A stretch of DNA of 64,000 nt from Streptomyces chartreusis (GCF_008704715.1 NZ_CP023689.1:9176001-9240000), one strand, 5' to 3'. Positions 34,248 to 43,321 are shown, counted from the first letter of the stretch. Numbers and translations are program-made. The notes: generated from the letters alone by a model not told the origin.

Positions 34248-34928
34248 ATGCTTGAACGTGTTGTGGCCGCGTGCGACGGGGCTTCCAAGGGAAACCCAGG
34301 GCCGGCGGGCTGGGCGTGGGTCGTCGCCGACGAGTCGGAGACCCCGGCCCGCTGGGAGGCGGGTCCGCTCGGCAAGGCCACCAACAACGTCGCGGAACTG
34401 ACCGCGCTGGAACGGCTCCTCACGGCGATCGACCCGGGTGTACCGCTGGAGATCCGCATGGACTCGCAGTACGCCATGAAGGCCGTCACCACCTGGCTGC
34501 CGGGCTGGAAGCGCAACGGCTGGAAGACGTCCGCGGGCAAGCCCGTCGCCAACCAGGACCTGGTCGTGCGCATCGACGAGCTGCTCGACGGCCGCAAGGT
34601 CGAGTTCCGTTACGTCCCCGCCCACCAGGTCGACGGCGACCCGCTCAACGACTTCGCCGACCGCGCCGCCAGCCAGGCCGCCACCGTGCAGGAGTCCGCG
34701 GGCAGCGAACTCGGCTCGCCGCAGCCGCCGCCCTCCCCGGACACCCCGCAGACCAAGGCACCCCGCCGCAAGGCCGCCGCCGCCCGGAAGAACGGCAGCT
34801 CCTCGCGGACCATCAAGGCCAAGTTCCCCGGCCGCTGCCTCTGCGGCCGCGGCTACGCGGCGGGCGAGCAGATCGCCAAGAACGCGCAGGGCTGGGGCCA
34901 CCCGGAGTGCCGCACCGCCGACGCCTGA
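34248..34928 (+). CDS. RNase HI with C-terminal Cys-rich zinc-like tail
   Basis: 226 residues from the ATG at 34248 (an ATG four codons upstream is possible). The RNase H core shows all four acidic catalytic residues: Asp10 (ACDGASKGNPGPAGWAW), Glu50 (NNVAELTAL), Asp72 (RMDSQYAMKAV) and Asp138 (NDFADRAA). It cleaves RNA in RNA-DNA hybrids. After a Pro/Ser/Lys linker (about 145-185) comes a compact end, KFPGRCLCGRGYAAGEQIAKN with a terminal HPEC, that looks like a CXC...HxxC zinc site. Typical bacterial RNase HI (about 155 aa) has no such tail. Confidence 0.88.
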   Translation: MLERVVAACDGASKGNPGPAGWAWVVADESETPARWEAGPLGKATNNVAELTALERLLTAIDPGVPLEIRMDSQYAMKAVTTWLPGWKRNGWKTSAGKPVANQDLVVRIDELLDGRKVEFRYVPAHQVDGDPLNDFADRAASQAATVQESAGSELGSPQPPPSPDTPQTKAPRRKAAAARKNGSSSRTIKAKFPGRCLCGRGYAAGEQIAKNAQGWGHPECRTADA

Positions 34929-34947
34929 CCGGCCGGCCCGGCGGGGC

Positions 34948-35772
34948 TCAGGCCGCGTCGAAGGTGTAGTGCGCGGTGTGGTCCAGCAGATCCGCGGGGC
35001 GCACGTCGTTCCACGGCTTCATCGTGTCGCCCAGATCGATCACGTTCGGCGTCCCGGCGGTCGGCAGATAGCCGGAGCCGGGGTGGCGCCGCTGCCAGTC
35101 CGCCCACAGTTTGTCGATGTAGGCGTGGTGCAGCCAGAACACCGGGTCGTTGGGCGACGCGCCGGTGGCCATCTGCCCGCCGACCCACACATGGACGCGG
35201 TTGTGCAGATTGACCCCGCGCCAGCCTTCGAGGTGGTTGCGGAAGCCGTCCGAGGCGCTGTTCCAGGGCGCCATGTCGTACGTCGGCATGGCCAGCACGG
35301 ACTCCACCTCGGCCGGGGTGGGCAGGTCCCGTACGGCAGTGCCGAGCGAGCGGCGCAGGAACGTACGGCCGTCCACGCGCACCTTGATCGGCCAGTTCCC
35401 GCCGGACGCCGCGAACGGCCCGTCCAGCACCTGTCCGTCGCGGCTGCGCCCGGTGCCGCCCATGAAGTCGGGCGCCCAGAGCGAGGACCGTATCGAGCGG
35501 TCGGTGCTCCAGTCCCAGTACGGCAGCGCGACCGAGGCGTCCACCTCCTGCAAGGCGCGCTCGAACTCGAGCAGGAATCTGCGGTGCCAGGGCAGGAACG
35601 ACGGTGACCGGTGGCCGGTGCGCTCGCCGTTGTCGGTGTCGCCGACGATGAAGGCGTTGTGGGTCGTGACGAAGGAGTCGTAGCGGCCGCTGCGCTTCAA
35701 CTCCAGGAGGGCGGCGACGAATCGGCGCTTCTCGTCGGCGGTCAGGACGGCCTGGTTCTTGCGGACGGTCAT
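34948..35772 (-). CDS. melC2: Tyrosinase
   Basis: 274 residues. Type 3 copper centre: CuA ligands His38, His54 and His63 (TTHNAFI, GHRSPSFLPWHRRFL), CuB ligands His190, His194 and His216 (NLHNRVHVWVGG, DPVFWLHHAYIDKLW). Length and motifs match Streptomyces MelC2, which hydroxylates tyrosine and oxidises it to dopaquinone for melanin. It has no signal peptide of its own; in known systems it is exported by riding with MelC1 through the Tat pathway. The gene for such a partner lies 35 bp upstream. Confidence 0.93.
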   Translation of the reverse strand: MTVRKNQAVLTADEKRRFVAALLELKRSGRYDSFVTTHNAFIVGDTDNGERTGHRSPSFLPWHRRFLLEFERALQEVDASVALPYWDWSTDRSIRSSLWAPDFMGGTGRSRDGQVLDGPFAASGGNWPIKVRVDGRTFLRRSLGTAVRDLPTPAEVESVLAMPTYDMAPWNSASDGFRNHLEGWRGVNLHNRVHVWVGGQMATGASPNDPVFWLHHAYIDKLWADWQRRHPGSGYLPTAGTPNVIDLGDTMKPWNDVRPADLLDHTAHYTFDAA

Positions 35773-35807
35773 GGTTGCGGGTGCTCCAGAGTGCGGGTTA
35801 CGGCGGT

Positions 35808-36227
35808 TCAGTTGGCGGGGAAGGGCAGCAGGGCCGCGCCCTGGAGCTCGTCCACGGCGGCGCGGGCGGCGGCCCGCGGGGTGGGCACCGGGTCGTAGTG
35901 GCTGACGACGCTGATCCAGGTGCCGTCGGCGTTGGGCATCACATGCAGCTCGACGTCGTCGACGAACACGGCGTAGCCGCCGCCGTGATGCTGGTGGGCG
36001 CCGCCGGAGGCGGGCCGGCCCTGTATCCGGCGGCCCTTGTAGACCTCGTCGAAGGGCGCCGGGGAGTGCCGGCCGTGCTCCTCGTGGCCGGTGTGCTCCG
36101 GGTGCCGGCTCTGTCCGGAGGCGGACGCGGCGGGGGCGTTGAGCGTCTGGACGAGGGCGCCGGCGCCGGCGGCGGTGGCGAGGGCGGCCGTGGCGGTGAG
36201 CGCGCGGCGACGGCTGAGTTCCGGCAT
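35808..36227 (-). CDS. melC1: Tyrosinase cofactor / copper chaperone, Tat-exported
   Basis: 139 residues from the ATG at 36227. A Tat signal (SRRRALTATAALATAAGAGALV) is followed by a His-rich segment (HPEHTGHEEHGRH) and the MelC1 core: FDEVYKGRRIQGRPASG, HHGGGYAVFVDDVELHVMPNADGTWISVVSHYDPVPTPRAAARAAVDEL, including the Tyr that occupies the tyrosinase active site. It delivers copper to MelC2 and carries it out through Tat. Operon order melC1-melC2 is the standard one. A possible -10 box (TAGGTA on the - strand, 36277-36282) lies about 50 bp upstream. Confidence 0.92.
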   Translation of the reverse strand: MPELSRRRALTATAALATAAGAGALVQTLNAPAASASGQSRHPEHTGHEEHGRHSPAPFDEVYKGRRIQGRPASGGAHQHHGGGYAVFVDDVELHVMPNADGTWISVVSHYDPVPTPRAAARAAVDELQGAALLPFPAN

Positions 36228-36589
36228 ACGGATCTCCCGGGTGGGTTCGATGGTGCGTTCGGGTGCTGACTCCGCATACCTATCGGGCCCCATGAGAGCG
36301 GGAGAAATCGGTCGGGAGCGGTTGACTTCGATCCGGACAAGTGGCTACATGTCGTGCAAGCTTGAACAGAGATGATCTTGCTGCGAGTGGCCTCCCCGTG
36401 TGCCCGGAACGGGTAATTCCTTCTCGCTGGAGCCGCGTTCCCGGTGGTCCTTGGCGGGCGGATGTGGTGCCAGTGGTGTGTCTCACCCTTTGAAGCTGGC
36501 GCGATCCGGAACGTCACGGAAAGGCGCCGCGACCCCTGCTACCCTGCGGATCCGAATTGACCGTATTGGGGAACTTTCTAGGGGTATGT
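36228..36589. other. Divergent region between melC1 and the monooxygenase gene
   Basis: This 362-bp gap is less GC-rich than average. TTGACT at 36322-36327 and CTACAT at 36345-36350, 17 bp apart, look like a sigma70-type promoter reading to the right, more than 230 bp before the monooxygenase start. On the other strand TAGGTA at 36277-36282 could be the melC -10 box, without a good -35. Short open frames here show no coding bias. I see no riboswitch. Confidence 0.45.
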
Positions 36590-37795
36590 GTGAAGGTCGC
36601 CTGTGTCGGTGGCGGGCCCGCCGGTCTCTATCTCTCGATCCTGCTGAAACTGCGGGACCCGTCCCACGACATCACCGTCCACGAACGCAACGCGGAGGGC
36701 ACCACCTACGGCTGGGGAGTGACGTACTGGCGCGGACTGCTCGACCAACTGCGCGCCCATGACCTGGAGACGGCTCGCGCGGTCGAGGCGAGCTCGGTCC
36801 GCTGGAACGAGGGCGTGGCCCACGTACGGGACCTGATGACCCGTCGGCCCGGCGACGAGGGGCACGGCATCGGCCGCCACCGGCTGCTGGAGATCCTCGC
36901 CGAACGCGCCCGCTCGCTCGGCGTACGCCTGGAGTTCGGGAGCACGATCAGCCCGGACGACCTCCCCGGCGCCGACCTGGTCGTCGCGGGCGACGGAGTC
37001 CACAGCGCCCTGCGCACCCGCCACGCCGACCACTTCGGCACCCGGATCGACAGCGGCCGCAACCGCTACCTCTGGCTCGGCACCAGCAAGGCCTTCGACG
37101 CCTTCACCTTCGCCTTCGTCGAGACCGACCACGGCTGGATCTGGTGCTACGGCTACGGCTTCGGCCCCGACGCCGGTACCTGCGTCGTCGAGTGCGCCCC
37201 GGAGACCTGGACCGGCCTCGGCCTCCACAGGGCACCCGAGGCCGACGGACTCGCCCTGCTGGAGAAGCTCTTCGCCGGGATCCTCGACGGCCATCCGCTC
37301 ATCGGGCGCCCGTCCGCCGACGGCAGCGCGCCGTGGCTGACCTTCCGTACCGTCACCAACCGCACCTGGCACCGCGGCAACGTCGTCCTGATCGGCGACG
37401 CCGCCCACACCACCCACTACTCCATCGGCGCCGGTACGACGCTCGCCCTGGAGGACGCCATCGCCCTGGCCGGCGCGCTGCACGAGCGGCCCGCCCTGCC
37501 GGAGGCACTCGCCCACTACGAACGGGAGCGCAGGGCGGCCCTGTTGTCCCTCCAGAGCGCCGCCCGGCACAGCGCCCTGTGGTACGAGAACCTGCCCCGC
37601 TACATCGACCTGCCGCCGCAGCAGATGTTCGCCCTGCTGGGCCAGCGCCATTCACCCCTGCTGCCCTACGTACCGCCCCAGCTGTACTACCGGATCGACA
37701 GGGCGGCCGGGCAGCTGGAGGCGCTGCGCCGCCTCAAGCGCTGGCTCGGGCCGAAGGTCGCGCGCACGGTGCAGAGCAGGGCGGCCCGCAGGTAG
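36590..37795 (+). CDS. FAD-dependent monooxygenase (aromatic hydroxylase type)
   Basis: 401 residues from the GTG at 36590, with AGGGG 5 bp upstream. FAD-binding Rossmann motif VACVGGGPAGLYLSILLK, an internal DG motif (LVVAGDGVHSALRTRH) and the GD motif (NVVLIGDAAHTTHYSIGAGTTLALEDAIAL). The group includes salicylyl/anthraniloyl-CoA hydroxylase-like enzymes and tryptophan 5-hydroxylase VioD relatives. There is no second domain. It should use NAD(P)H and O2 to hydroxylate an aromatic acid or ester; the substrate is unknown and no degradation genes are adjacent. Confidence 0.87.
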   Translation: MKVACVGGGPAGLYLSILLKLRDPSHDITVHERNAEGTTYGWGVTYWRGLLDQLRAHDLETARAVEASSVRWNEGVAHVRDLMTRRPGDEGHGIGRHRLLEILAERARSLGVRLEFGSTISPDDLPGADLVVAGDGVHSALRTRHADHFGTRIDSGRNRYLWLGTSKAFDAFTFAFVETDHGWIWCYGYGFGPDAGTCVVECAPETWTGLGLHRAPEADGLALLEKLFAGILDGHPLIGRPSADGSAPWLTFRTVTNRTWHRGNVVLIGDAAHTTHYSIGAGTTLALEDAIALAGALHERPALPEALAHYERERRAALLSLQSAARHSALWYENLPRYIDLPPQQMFALLGQRHSPLLPYVPPQLYYRIDRAAGQLEALRRLKRWLGPKVARTVQSRAARR

Positions 37796-37961
37796 CCGCG
37801 CGCGACGCGAACAACCGGTCCAGGAAAGCGTTCCCGAACACCCGGTGGGGGCCGAGCCGCTCCAGCACCCCGGCGGCCCGCCCCCACCCCTCCTCCCGCA
37901 GTAGGCCCCTGCGGCGGACGCTGTCGATCACGGGCCCAAGCCAGGAGCGCCTCGACGGCAA
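37734..37961 (-). pseudogene. Possible remnant frame, function unknown
   Basis: A 75-codon - strand frame whose middle part (WLGPVIDSVRRRGLLREEG and the next 30 residues, with GNAFLDRLFAS) reads like a real protein C terminus, while the last 25 residues overlap the monooxygenase gene and look random. No ribosome site and no recognisable family. It could be the tail of a decayed gene or chance. The rest of the 273-bp gap 37796-38068 holds nothing I can name. Confidence 0.2.
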
Positions 37962-38068
37962 CCGCTTGCCCGTCGAGCCGATTCACTCGTGTGGGTGAAG
38001 GATTCACAGGATGCGGCAGCGGAGGGGTCCGCTCCGCGCTCGCGGACCGCGAATGACAAACTGAAGCC

Positions 38069-39052
38069 ATGGACGAGCGTGTAATCGGTAGGTCGGGTCA
38101 GCGGGCATCCGTCGTCGGACTCGGTACGTGGCAGCTGGGCGCCGACTGGGGAGACGTCGACGACCAGCAAGCCCTTGCGGTGCTGGACGCGGCGGTCGAG
38201 TCGGGGGTGACCTTCTTCGACACGGCCGACGTGTACGGCGACGGACGCAGCGAGCAGACCATCGCCGGCTTCCTGCGGGCCAGGCCCGAGCCGGACATCT
38301 TCGTGGCGACCAAGATGGGCCGCCGGGTGGACCAGATCCCCGAGAACTACGTCCTCGACAACTTCCGTGCCTGGAACGACCGTTCGCGGCGCAACCTCGG
38401 CGTGGACCGCCTCGACCTGGTCCAGCTGCACTGCCCGCCGACGCCCGTCTACTCCACGGACGAGGTGTTCGACGCCCTGGACACCCTGGTCGAGGAGGAG
38501 CGCATCGCCCAGTACGGCGTCAGCGTGGAGACCTGCGCCGAGGCGCTGACCGCCATCGCCCGGCCCGGGGTGGCGAGCGTGCAGATCATCCTCAACGCGT
38601 TCCGCATGAAGCCCCTGCTGGAGGTGCTGCCCGCCGCCCGGGAGGCGGGCGTCGGCATCATCGCCCGCGTCCCGCTCGCCTCCGGGCTGCTGTCCGGCAA
38701 GTACACCAAGGACACCGTCTTCCCCGCGAACGACCACCGCACCTACAACCGGCACGGCGAGTCCTTCGACCAGGGCGAGACCTTCTCCGGCGTCGACTAC
38801 GACTCCGGCGTGGAGGCGGCCGTCGAGTTCGCCGGCCTCGCCCCGGAGGGGTACACCCCGGCCCAGCTGGCACTGCGCTGGATCATCCAGCAGCCCGGCG
38901 TGACCACCGTCATCCCGGGCGCCCGCTCGCCCGAGCAGGCCCGTGCCAACGCGGCCGCCGCCGCACTGCCGGAGCTGTCCGCGGACACGCTCAGCGCGAT
39001 CCGCGACCTCTACGACCGGCAGATCAAGGACCAGGTGGAAAACCGCTGGTAG
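38069..39052 (+). CDS. Aldo/keto reductase
   Basis: 327 residues. VIGRSGQRASVVGLGTWQLGADWGDV, GVTFFDTADVYGDGRSEQTI with catalytic Asp and Tyr, FVATKMGRR with Lys, LVQLHCPP with His, and a C-terminal NADPH site (VTTVIPGARSPEQARANAAA). This is the large AKR11/12-like bacterial group (YhdN/IolS relatives). All four catalytic residues are present, unlike the AKR at 7567-8472. Substrate unknown. Two hairpins follow before the next gene. Confidence 0.9.
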   Translation: MDERVIGRSGQRASVVGLGTWQLGADWGDVDDQQALAVLDAAVESGVTFFDTADVYGDGRSEQTIAGFLRARPEPDIFVATKMGRRVDQIPENYVLDNFRAWNDRSRRNLGVDRLDLVQLHCPPTPVYSTDEVFDALDTLVEEERIAQYGVSVETCAEALTAIARPGVASVQIILNAFRMKPLLEVLPAAREAGVGIIARVPLASGLLSGKYTKDTVFPANDHRTYNRHGESFDQGETFSGVDYDSGVEAAVEFAGLAPEGYTPAQLALRWIIQQPGVTTVIPGARSPEQARANAAAAALPELSADTLSAIRDLYDRQIKDQVENRW

Positions 39053-39067
39053 ACGCATAGCGCGCAG

Positions 39068-39123
39068 GGAGCGGCGGCTTGGCCGCTCACGAACCCCGCC
39101 GTTTGAGCCCGACGCGGCGGGGT
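39068..39123 (+). terminator. Two consecutive hairpins after the aldo/keto reductase gene
   Basis: GAGCGGC (39068-39074) pairs with GCCGCTC (39081-39087). Then AACCCCGCCG (39091-39100) pairs with CGGCGGGGTT (39114-39123), a 10-bp perfect stem ending in TT. They lie 15-71 bp after the stop and end 13 bp before the next start, so the second may also affect translation of the next gene. Confidence 0.6.
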
Positions 39124-39136
39124 TACCTGTTAGCGC

Positions 39137-39619
39137 ATGGCCGAACAGGAAAGACGGACGGGACGCGACGAGAGCGAGGAAGAGCGCGCCGACCGCATGT
39201 GGGGCGAGCTCCTCCAAGAGGTCCGGGTGACCCAGATGGGCGTCCAGATCCTGTTCGGCTTCCTGCTCACCGTCGTGTTCACGAACAAGTACGACAGCCT
39301 CGCCGACACCGACCAGACGATCTACATCGTCACCGTGGTGCTGGGCGCCGCCGCCACCGGGGCGCTGATCGGACCGGTGTCGCTGCACCGCCTGGTGGCA
39401 GGGCGGCGCATCAAGCCGCAGGCGGTGTCGTGGGCGTCCCGGATGACCTTCGTCGGTCTGATTCTGCTGCTGGGCACCATGACGGGCTCGCTGCTGCTGA
39501 TCCTGCGGGTCGCCACCCACGACGACTTCGTGCCCTGGCTGGTCGCGGGCATCGTCGTCTGGTACCTGGTGTGCTGGTTCGTGCTGCCGCTGTGGGCGCG
39601 CCGCCGCACCACGGAGTGA
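39137..39619 (+). CDS. DUF6328-type small membrane protein
   Basis: 160 residues. A charged N terminus (about 30 residues, Glu/Arg-rich) is followed by four membrane helices: MGVQILFGFLLTVVF, IYIVTVVLGAAATGALIGPV, FVGLILLLGTMTGSLLLIL, LVAGIVVWYLVCWFVLPLW. The layout RMWGELLQEVRVTQMGVQILFGFLLT matches the actinobacterial DUF6328 family of unknown function. No ribosome site is visible before the ATG, so the mRNA may be leaderless or the second hairpin may take part in initiation. Confidence 0.8.
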   Translation: MAEQERRTGRDESEEERADRMWGELLQEVRVTQMGVQILFGFLLTVVFTNKYDSLADTDQTIYIVTVVLGAAATGALIGPVSLHRLVAGRRIKPQAVSWASRMTFVGLILLLGTMTGSLLLILRVATHDDFVPWLVAGIVVWYLVCWFVLPLWARRRTTE

Positions 39620-39647
39620 GCGGCGGCGCCCCGGCGACCGGGTGCGG

Positions 39648-40691
39648 CTACAGCGCCTGCCCGCTGCCTCCGTGCGCACCGCGCAGCGCCGAGATGCAGG
39701 TGGAGATGGCCTGCTGGAGCTCCTCCAGCTGCTGGACCATGTCGTCCTCGGCGAACTCCTGCACGTCGTCGAAGGTCAGCTCCTCGAAGACCTTCGTCGC
39801 CCGCTGGAGGCTGTTGTAGAACTTCGTCCGCCGCTCCTGGACCCGCAGCTCGGGGTCGGCCTCCACGGCCTCGACGACGAGGGACTTCATGGTGTCGTAG
39901 GCGTCGGTGGCCCACTCGCCGGTGTCCTCGTCCTCCTCCAGCTCGTCGATGAGCGACAGATGCCGCTCGGCCTCCTGGCGCAGGTCCACGGGCGCGTCCA
40001 CGGTCTGCCCGGCCGGCGTCTTGATCTGACCCGACTCGGCGATCTGCCGGACGTAGCCGATGCGGTCGGCCGACCGGCTCTCGGTGGCGACGGCCTTCTT
40101 CAGGTCGTCGGTGCGTACGACGTCGCGCGCCAGCTCGGCCTGAAGTTCCGGGTCCTCGCGCACCCGGTCCAGGAGCGCCTGGCGGGCCGCGCGGGCGGTG
40201 GAGGGGTCGGAGAGGATCGCCGCGCGCAGCGCGGTGGGGTTCTCGGCGACCTCCAGGGCCTTGGTCGGGCGGATGCCCTCGGCCTCGGCGGCCTCGGAGA
40301 TGGCGGTGCCGCGCTCGGAGGTGGCGCTGTTGCGGGAGACGTAGTAGCCGAGCCACACGTCCGCGTCCGGCAGCTCGACCTCCTGGCCCGGCGCGAGCGC
40401 CTCGAACTGCGGGACGAGACCGTCGTCGGCGGCCCGGTCCCAGGCCTTGTAGTAGCGCATGACGCGATCGGCGGAGCAGCCCGCGAGCTCGGCGAACTCC
40501 TTCGCGGACACCTTCGGCGTCTCGTCGGCGCCCTGCCCGCCGGGCCGGACGCTGCGCGCCACCATCAGGCCGAAGGCCCAGCCGCCGGTCCGCGCGTAGA
40601 CCCCGAACTCACGCGCGTCCCGCGCGACGAGGTCGGACAGCGGGGCCGGGGATGCGGAGGACGTCTCGGGTGGGACGAACGCCAGTGTCAC
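39648..40691 (-). CDS. Conserved hypothetical protein with a helix-turn-helix-like segment
   Basis: 347 residues from the GTG at 40691 with GGAGAG upstream. Largely helical and acidic. Near residues 55-85, VSAKEFAELAGCSADRVMRYYKAWDRAADDGLVP resembles a helix-turn-helix. The middle carries regular helical units (AILSDPSTARAARQALLDRVREDPELQAELARDVV) and the C terminus is strongly acidic (FDDVQEFAEDDMVQQLEELQQAI). I do not recognise a named family; it recalls ParB/KorB-like or nucleoid-associated actinobacterial proteins. No signal peptide or membrane helix. Function not assigned. Confidence 0.65.
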   Translation of the reverse strand: MTLAFVPPETSSASPAPLSDLVARDAREFGVYARTGGWAFGLMVARSVRPGGQGADETPKVSAKEFAELAGCSADRVMRYYKAWDRAADDGLVPQFEALAPGQEVELPDADVWLGYYVSRNSATSERGTAISEAAEAEGIRPTKALEVAENPTALRAAILSDPSTARAARQALLDRVREDPELQAELARDVVRTDDLKKAVATESRSADRIGYVRQIAESGQIKTPAGQTVDAPVDLRQEAERHLSLIDELEEDEDTGEWATDAYDTMKSLVVEAVEADPELRVQERRTKFYNSLQRATKVFEELTFDDVQEFAEDDMVQQLEELQQAISTCISALRGAHGGSGQAL

Positions 40692-40800
40692 GGGTGACTC
40701 TCCTGTACGAGCTGCTCGGAAGGCGAAAAGTGCAGACCGGCAGCCTATGGCACCCGGGTCGGCGCGCTCGCGCGGCGCCGGGCCGCCGGTGTGCTTTCGG

Positions 40801-41772
40801 TCAGCCGAGGGCGTCCCGCAGCGCGGGCAGCAGCGTGCTCTGAGCCCAGTCGAGATAGGGCAGCTGCGCCTCGCCTCCGATCTGTACCAGGGCGATCTCG
40901 GTGAACCCGGCCTCCGCGTAAGGGCGTACGGCCTTGACGAAGGCGTCCGGGTCGTCGCCGCACGGAATCGACTCGGCGACGTCGTCCTTGGTGACGAATC
41001 GGGTCGCCGCCTCGAAGGAGTCCGGGTGCGGCAGTTCCGAGTTGACCTTCCAGCCGCCGCCGAACCAGCGGAACTGGGAGTGGGCGCGCTCAAGGGCGGC
41101 GTGAGGGTCGGGGTCGTGGCACACCGGCAGCTGACCCACGCGCGGCTTGCCCTCGCCGCCGTGCCGGTCGAACGCCTCCAGCAGGTCCGCCTTCGGTTCC
41201 GTGGCGATCACCAGGTCGCCGAGCCTGCCCGCGAGCTCGCAGGACTGCTCGCCGGACACGGCGACACCGATGGGCGGCGGCTCGTCCGGCAGGTCCCACA
41301 GCCGGGCGGACTCCACGTCGAAGTGCGTGCCGCGGTGGTTCACATGCCCGCCCCCGAAGAGCGCCCGGATGATCTCCACCGCCTCTTCGAGCATCTCGTG
41401 CCGTACGTCCACCGACGGCCAACCGCCGCCCACGACATGCTCGTTGAGGTTCTCGCCCGAGCCGAGCCCCAGCCGGAACCGGCCCTCGGACAGCAACTGC
41501 ATCGTGGCCGCCTTCTGTGCCACGACCGCCGGGTGGTAGCGGACCGTCGGACATGTCACGAAGGTCATCAGCGGGATCCGCCGCGTCGCCTGGGCGGCCG
41601 CGCCCAGCACGCTCCAGACGTACGGCGAGTGACCCTGCGAACGCAGCCACGGAAAGTAGTGGTCCGAGGCCACGGAGAAGTCAAAACCGGCCTCCTCGGC
41701 GCGGACCATGTGGTTCACCAGGTCACGGGGGCCGGCCTGCTCGGTCATCATCGTGTATCCGATCTTCACCAT
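40801..41772 (-). CDS. F420-dependent LLM-class oxidoreductase
   Basis: 323 residues from the ATG at 41772 (MVKIGYTMMTEQAGP). Luciferase-like TIM barrel: RAEEAGFDFSVASDHYFPW, RIPLMTFVTCPTVRYHPAVVAQKAATMQLLSEGRFRLGLGSGENLNEHVVG, then IGVAVSGEQSCELAGRLGDLVIATEP. This matches the TIGR03557 group close to F420-dependent glucose-6-phosphate dehydrogenase. It transfers hydride between F420 and an alcohol or similar substrate. Divergent from the serine hydrolase gene with about 112 bp between starts. Confidence 0.87.
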   Translation of the reverse strand: MVKIGYTMMTEQAGPRDLVNHMVRAEEAGFDFSVASDHYFPWLRSQGHSPYVWSVLGAAAQATRRIPLMTFVTCPTVRYHPAVVAQKAATMQLLSEGRFRLGLGSGENLNEHVVGGGWPSVDVRHEMLEEAVEIIRALFGGGHVNHRGTHFDVESARLWDLPDEPPPIGVAVSGEQSCELAGRLGDLVIATEPKADLLEAFDRHGGEGKPRVGQLPVCHDPDPHAALERAHSQFRWFGGGWKVNSELPHPDSFEAATRFVTKDDVAESIPCGDDPDAFVKAVRPYAEAGFTEIALVQIGGEAQLPYLDWAQSTLLPALRDALG

Positions 41773-41884
41773 GCGGCCCGAGTCCCCGGACAGGAGCGTC
41801 GAAAACGGGACGGACCGCGCGGGCTCCCGGACTGGGGTGCGAGGACTGCCGGACGATGCCGGAATATCGGGGGAGGATGCACGT

Positions 41885-43321
41885 ATGTCTGCCCGCGAGC
41901 TGCCTTCGAGCACCCCAGCCGCCCAGGGCGTCGACGCCGCCGGTGTCCTCGCCTTCCTCGACGCCCTCGACGCCGCCCCCACGATCGAGCCGCACAGCCT
42001 GATGATCATGCGGCACGGCCGACTGGTCGCCTCCGGCTGGTGGGCGCCGTACACCGCCGAACGACCGCACCTGCTCTACTCGATCAGCAAGAGCTTCACC
42101 GCGGCCGCCGCCGGGATCGCCGTCGGTGAGGGACTGATACGGCTCGACGACCCGGTGATCTCGTACTTTCCCGAGCTCGACGCCGACATCACCGACCCGC
42201 GCAGCCGCGCCATGCTGGTGCGGCATGTGGCGTCCATGGCCACCGGGCACGAGACGGACACCATCGCCGAGGCGCGCGAACGCGACCTCGAGAACCTCGT
42301 GCGCGGCTTCCTCCTGGTGCCCCCGCAGCACGACCCCGGCACCGTCTTCGCGTACAACCAGCCCGCCACCTTCACCCTCTCCGCCATCGTGCAGCGCACG
42401 AGCGGCCAGTCGCTCACCGAGTATCTGCGCCCGCGCCTGCTGGACCCGCTCGGCATCGGCGAGATCGCATGGCTGCGTCACCGCAGCGGCCAGGAGCTCG
42501 GCTTCAGCGGACTGCACGCCACCACCGACGCCATCGCCCGGCTCGGGCAGCTGTATCTGAACGGCGGCGTCTGGGAGGGCGAGCGGCTGCTGCCCGAGTC
42601 GTGGGTCGCCGAGGCCACCCGCGTGCAGATCGCGAACGCCGGTGGGATGCCGGGGGACGACTGGCAGCTGGGCTACGGCTTCAAGTTCTGGATGTCCCGG
42701 CACGGCTATCGCGGCGACGGCGCCTTCGGCCAGTTCTGCATCGTGCTGCCCGAGCACGACGCCGTGATCGCGACGACCGCGGACACCTGGGACATGCAGA
42801 CCGTGCTGAACCTGGTCTGGGAGCACCTGCTGCCCGCGTTCGGACCCGAGCCCCGGACGGGCGGCGAGGCTGCCGACGCGGCCCTCGCACAGCGGCTGGC
42901 CGGCCTGGCGCTGCCGCCCGCATCCGGTGAGCCCGCGCCGCCCGAGGGCGCCGAGGCCTGGTCCGCCGCCGCGTTCACGCCGGACGGTGGTGTCTGCGTA
43001 CCGCTTCCGAAGCTGACGGCGATCGGCCTCGCGCCCGGCGCGGACGGCTGGGCGCTGACGCTCACCGAGGACGGGCACCCGCTTCAGGTGCGGCTCGGGG
43101 AGACCGGATGGACCGTCACCGAGGGGCCGGTGCCCACCGCGGTGAGCGGCGGCTGGACCGACGCCGACACCCTCGCCGTCGACGTCGCCTTCCTGGAGAC
43201 CCCGCACCACCTGGAAGTGGCGTGCTCGCTCAAGGACCGTACGTTCACGGCCCGTTGGCGTACGGATCCGCTCCACGCCAGGTCGCTGCGGGCGATGAGT
43301 GCCCCTCGCGCGTCGGCCTGA
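41885..43321 (+). CDS. Serine hydrolase, beta-lactamase/esterase (class C-like)
   Basis: 478 residues from the ATG at 41885 after GGGGGAGG. No signal peptide, so cytoplasmic. SxxK catalytic motif at Ser66-Ile-Ser-Lys69 (LLYSISKSF), the second motif reads YNQP in place of YxN, and the third-motif region is HGYRGDGAFGQF. The C-terminal 150 residues form an extra beta-rich domain seen in esterase-type members (CubicO group). It likely hydrolyses an ester or amide of a small molecule. Its stop is directly next to the stop of the convergent pseudokinase gene (0 bp between). Confidence 0.85.
   Translation: MSARELPSSTPAAQGVDAAGVLAFLDALDAAPTIEPHSLMIMRHGRLVASGWWAPYTAERPHLLYSISKSFTAAAAGIAVGEGLIRLDDPVISYFPELDADITDPRSRAMLVRHVASMATGHETDTIAEARERDLENLVRGFLLVPPQHDPGTVFAYNQPATFTLSAIVQRTSGQSLTEYLRPRLLDPLGIGEIAWLRHRSGQELGFSGLHATTDAIARLGQLYLNGGVWEGERLLPESWVAEATRVQIANAGGMPGDDWQLGYGFKFWMSRHGYRGDGAFGQFCIVLPEHDAVIATTADTWDMQTVLNLVWEHLLPAFGPEPRTGGEAADAALAQRLAGLALPPASGEPAPPEGAEAWSAAAFTPDGGVCVPLPKLTAIGLAPGADGWALTLTEDGHPLQVRLGETGWTVTEGPVPTAVSGGWTDADTLAVDVAFLETPHHLEVACSLKDRTFTARWRTDPLHARSLRAMSAPRASA

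Noticed and set aside
36557..36589. Earlier start of the flavin monooxygenase at 36557
   Set aside because: The added 11 residues precede the FAD-binding strand with no family similarity, whereas the GTG at 36590 has AGGGG at the right distance and the Rossmann motif follows at once.
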